Part shown: one piece after another, positions 61,023 to 64,000 of the stretch
Numbering within the stretch: position 1 is the first letter of the stretch
How the letters are laid out: every line of letters starts with the position of its first letter
NCBI GenBank assembly: GCA_963924555.1
Contig: OZ004585.1
Span: 4,539,488 to 4,603,487 of the forward strand
Reading direction: 5' to 3'
DNA: 64,000 nt
Origin: Crambe crambe
Lineage: Eukaryota > Porifera > Demospongiae > Poecilosclerida > Crambeidae
The notes under the pieces: generated by a model
The model's input: the letters and a program-made list of their open reading frames with translations, nothing else
What the model was told of the DNA's origin: nothing
Database searches by the model: none
Translations under genes and position numbers: made by a program

Positions 61023-61810
61023 CTAACGCTTAAATATTTGCACAAGGTTATTAGCAAAATCAGCTGTATACGTATATCATTCCATTTTTATCAACTGCTA
61101 TGCCATAAATATCTACAAAATTTATTTTCTTTTCTTCATTTTTACCAATTGAATCAGTTAACTCTCCATTGGGTTTGAATACACATACACGACAGTTAGC
61201 ATGATCAGCAACAAATACATTGTCATCATTATCAATGCATATTCCTGCAGGTGAGTAAAGAGTATCATTACCAAAGTTTGTGATGTATTCTCCCTTGGCA
61301 TCAAAGCTCTGTACACGATTATTGTTCATATCTGCTACATAGACAGTACCATCGTTAGCCACTGCCACATCACGTGGGTGGTCGAATTCTTGATGACCCC
61401 TGCTACCAAACTCGAAAAGAAAGTTCAGATCTAAATCCAGTACCTGGATTCTGTTGTTGCATTCATCTGCTATGTAAACCCTCCCCATTGCTATGTTAGT
61501 TGAAATGCCACAACGACCATTAAATTCTAATGGCTTGGTACCTTTTACCCCACCAACAGATTTGATACAAAAACCTTCAAAAGAATACTTTGAGATGGAT
61601 TGATTGCTTCTATCTGATATGAACAGGTAGTTTCTATCTGTTGATACTCCTCTGGGACTCGGTTTTGATTTTTCTTTTTTGAGTTTGAAAGATGTAATGA
61701 TTTCTCCTTCCTTAGAATAGATGTTGACATGTTTATCAGAATCTCCCACTATTACTTATCATCTGTCACTGTTAGCATATCAGGACATTTTACTTTGATT
61801 GTTTGGACAT
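61023..61810 (-). pseudogene. NHL-repeat (TRIM-like) exon with two frame breaks
   Basis: After a TTTTTTTCAG acceptor (61810) the frame reads VQTIKVKCPDMLTVTDD, breaks near 61750, then continues for 229 codons as a beta-propeller of about five NHL repeats: YLFISDRSNQSISKYS, VYIADECNNRIQVLD, VYVADMNNNRVQSFD, VFVADHANCRVCVF. The last repeat breaks near 61070 and resumes as ADFANNLVQIFKR to a stop (61023). Such C-terminal NHL domains occur in TRIM2/3/71-type proteins. No RING or B-box is visible upstream. The breaks mean a pseudogene or sequence errors. Confidence 0.75.
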
Positions 61811-62449
61811 CTGAAAAAAATAAAATAGAAATTCAGTAAAGCATGCTTAACTTTTGTAATGGATTCTGGAAGTGCTTCAGTCAAAACTCTTGTACTATTT
61901 ACAGTAGTAGTTATTGTTTTGTGGCTGTATCATCATGACAAACTAAAATTATGGCAGTAATTTTTTTAAATTTAGTAGATGAGGAAGTTCAGTTACTCAA
62001 CTATGACCATAATGTAAGGTTCAATGCATGTGCATGACCTAAATAGTTTTCATATGATTTCTCCCTATAGAGTAGCTGTGAATTTTAATAAGAAAAAATG
62101 TAGCCAATGGCATCTTTGTGCTCTTAACAGCTGTTATATTGCTTTAATTTTCTCATCAACAATGTTATTTTATTCACCATAGCAATCTGTGACAGTCAAA
62201 ATTAATTTTCAGTCATATCACTCATACTTGAAAATTTTGCAGAACCAAAATTAAGTTGATATCAAAGCAACTAGCTGAAAAGTGTGCATGTGAGGCTGGC
62301 TGTGCCAGACCAGTATTTGCCTTGGGTACATTCTTGAGTAACCACAAGATATTGTATAGCCGGAAATGTTGATGAAGATTTTCATTTGATGCTTTGCGGA
62401 TCAAATCACCAAAAATAAAACCATCGAAAAATCATGCAAGTTCGCAATA
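61811..62449. other. No gene seen
   Basis: Intron or intergenic AT-rich DNA next to the retroelement end; nothing recognised. Confidence 0.5.
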
Positions 62450-62701
62450 TGTTGCATGCCATTTATTGCACACCACTGCTGGAGAGAGGCCTCCCTGGAG
62501 GAGTAGCGCCTATAATGTTCACTAGATCAGTCTTGATTTAAGTTCTTATAAACAATCTTTTGTATAGCTGTATGCTAGCTAGCTACATGAGGTCTAATCA
62601 CGTGACCCAATCAATGATGATACAGAATAATGTGATAGAATAATGTGATACAGAATGATGTGATTGATAGAATAGAATAATGATAGATACTAAACATTAC
62701 A
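62450..62701 (-). repeat. Putative 3' LTR
   Basis: In minus orientation a purine-rich tract (AAAGAAAAGAAGAGATG) is followed by a ~250-base segment beginning TGTAATGTTTAG and ending GCAACA. It contains AATAAA near its end. Position after the integrase fits a 3' LTR. The 5' LTR is outside the window, so the limits are inferred. Confidence 0.5.
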
Positions 62702-62755
62702 TCTCTTCTTTTCTTTAGATTTACAATAACTACTATATAATGACTCACAACAAAT

Positions 62756-64000
62756 TCAATGATCATAAATGTTTTGGCCATATCTGTGAGTTGGCCTTCG
62801 GTTCCTTGTTGGATATCTCAATTGACCAGGCTGACCATCACCTGATTCATTTCGTGGCCTCACAGTATCTCTTCGGGGGCTCACATCATGATGATCATCA
62901 TCATCTTCGTCTTCCTCCTCTTCCTCAGGATGAAAATTTCCAGGATTAACTCTCTTGAATAGTGAAACATTTCTAGTGATATACTTTCCATTTTTTGTTG
63001 CTGTTATCATGGTACCTTTTTTTCGAGTAACACGAAATGGTGCTGGGTCAAATCTGGTGGAAAATTTATTTTGTTTCTTCTGTCTAATGAGAACTATATC
63101 TCCAATATTGATATGTGAGATTGCAGCTCTTCGTTTCTGATAAGCATATTTTTTCATTCGGTCCTTGGCTTTCTCATCTCTCTCTCGGATCACAGTGTCC
63201 TTTTCAGGGTCACCTCTGGATACCATTTGTGGAAGTTTTGTTTTGATCTCTCTATTGAACAGCAATTTTGCAGGGGAGAATCCAGTTGTGGCATGTGGAG
63301 TCGCTCGATAGTTCAACAAAAAGATGTGGAGCTCTTTCTTCCAGTCCCTTCTTTCCATGTTGGTAGCATGAATGGATTTAGTTAGGGGCTTCATGAAATT
63401 TTCTGCTTCTGAATTGGCTTGAGGCCAAAGCGGTGTGATTTGTTGGTGGTTTATTCCCCATTCATCCATGAAAGCTTTGAATTCGTGACTGGTAAAGGGT
63501 GGGCCATTGTCGGTTCTGACAACTCTTGGTATCCCATGGGTTGAGAAAATTCGTTCCAACTTCGATATTGTTCCTTTTGCTGCTGTGGATGAGACAACAT
63601 CTACTTCAGGGAAACGTGAATACGCATCTATCACCACTAATACATATTCCCCAGTCGGAAAGGGACCACAAAAATCCATGTGAACAGTGTGCCACAGCTC
63701 AGGTGGTAGTGGAGACATCTGTAGTGGATCAGGATGACTTGCAGGACTGTTGGCTTGACAAGCCATGCAATTGTTGATCAGCTTCTTTACTTCTTCGTCA
63801 ATTTTTGGAAACCATATCTTTTCTTGTAGCAGCTGTTTTGTCTTTACTAAGCCTTGATGACCTTCATGTGCAATAGACATAGCTTGTTATCGTAGTGATA
63901 GTGGCATCACGATACGATTACCTCGTAGGATAATGTCGGCCTCTTCATTGACGGTTAGCTCATCTCTGATTCTGCTGAATGCCTTTAACTCTGCTATATT
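62756..64000 (-). pseudogene. Ty3/Gypsy-type integrase (polyprotein 3' end)
   Basis: The frame enters at the right edge and runs to a stop at 62756 with one in-frame TAA at 63887-63889. It shows an HHCC zinc domain (HEGHQGL ... CMACQ), catalytic Asp in MDFCGPF, Asp in RTDNGPPF, then Glu in NSEAENFMK about 35 residues on, LLNYRATPHATTG, and a C-terminal GDIVLIRQ / APFRVTRKKG module. It ends in an acidic EEEEEDEDDDD stretch. The enzyme inserts element DNA; this copy has a stop, and the polymerase part lies beyond the window. Confidence 0.85.

Overview
This is an animal genome window of low GC content. Several things point to a sponge, most likely a demosponge of the Amphimedon type: AT-rich DNA full of TAGC-rich runs, short phase-1 introns, immunoglobulin-type receptor tyrosine kinases in tandem, and dense foldback elements. 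The organism call is an inference; no ribosomal or mitochondrial marker is present.

Layout. 1-7.0 kb (minus strand): two tandem copies of an Ig-domain receptor gene. Copy A runs off the left edge (exons 1-2 present). Copy B has three extracellular exons, one transmembrane segment and a long cytoplasmic tail rich in tyrosine docking motifs. 7-12 kb: intergenic DNA with two 719-bp inverted arms surrounding a plus-strand proline-rich gene built from 33-nt micro-exons. 12.5-32.6 kb (minus): a second, unrelated Ig-like receptor (gene D), whose stalk, transmembrane and tail exons appear separated from its Ig exons by a roughly 16-kb intron. That intron holds a DIRS-like tyrosine-recombinase retrotransposon (15.75-21.5 kb) inserted into an older transposon-like gene, plus many foldback elements and tandem repeats. 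32.6-41.9 kb: gene-poor DNA made of nested repeats. 41.9-54.1 kb (minus): gene C, for which a 13-exon, 777-residue receptor tyrosine kinase can be read with matching splice phases throughout. Its ectodomain is the same as in A and B, and its kinase domain resembles the MET/AXL type. 54.2-58.6 kb: a TIR element and a second copy of the micro-exon gene. 58.7-64 kb: a decayed LINE reverse transcriptase, a truncated kinase exon, a frameshifted NHL-repeat exon, and the 3' end of a Ty3/Gypsy-type element running off the right edge.

The main biological theme is a receptor family in which one three-exon Ig ectodomain is attached either to a tyrosine kinase (C) or to a kinase-less tail carrying YEEI, YxxM, YxN and ITIM-like motifs (B). 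In each case a proline-rich micro-exon gene lies upstream. The A/B pair differs in its second Ig exon by nine bases, all amino-acid changing. That suggests, but does not prove, diversifying recognition.
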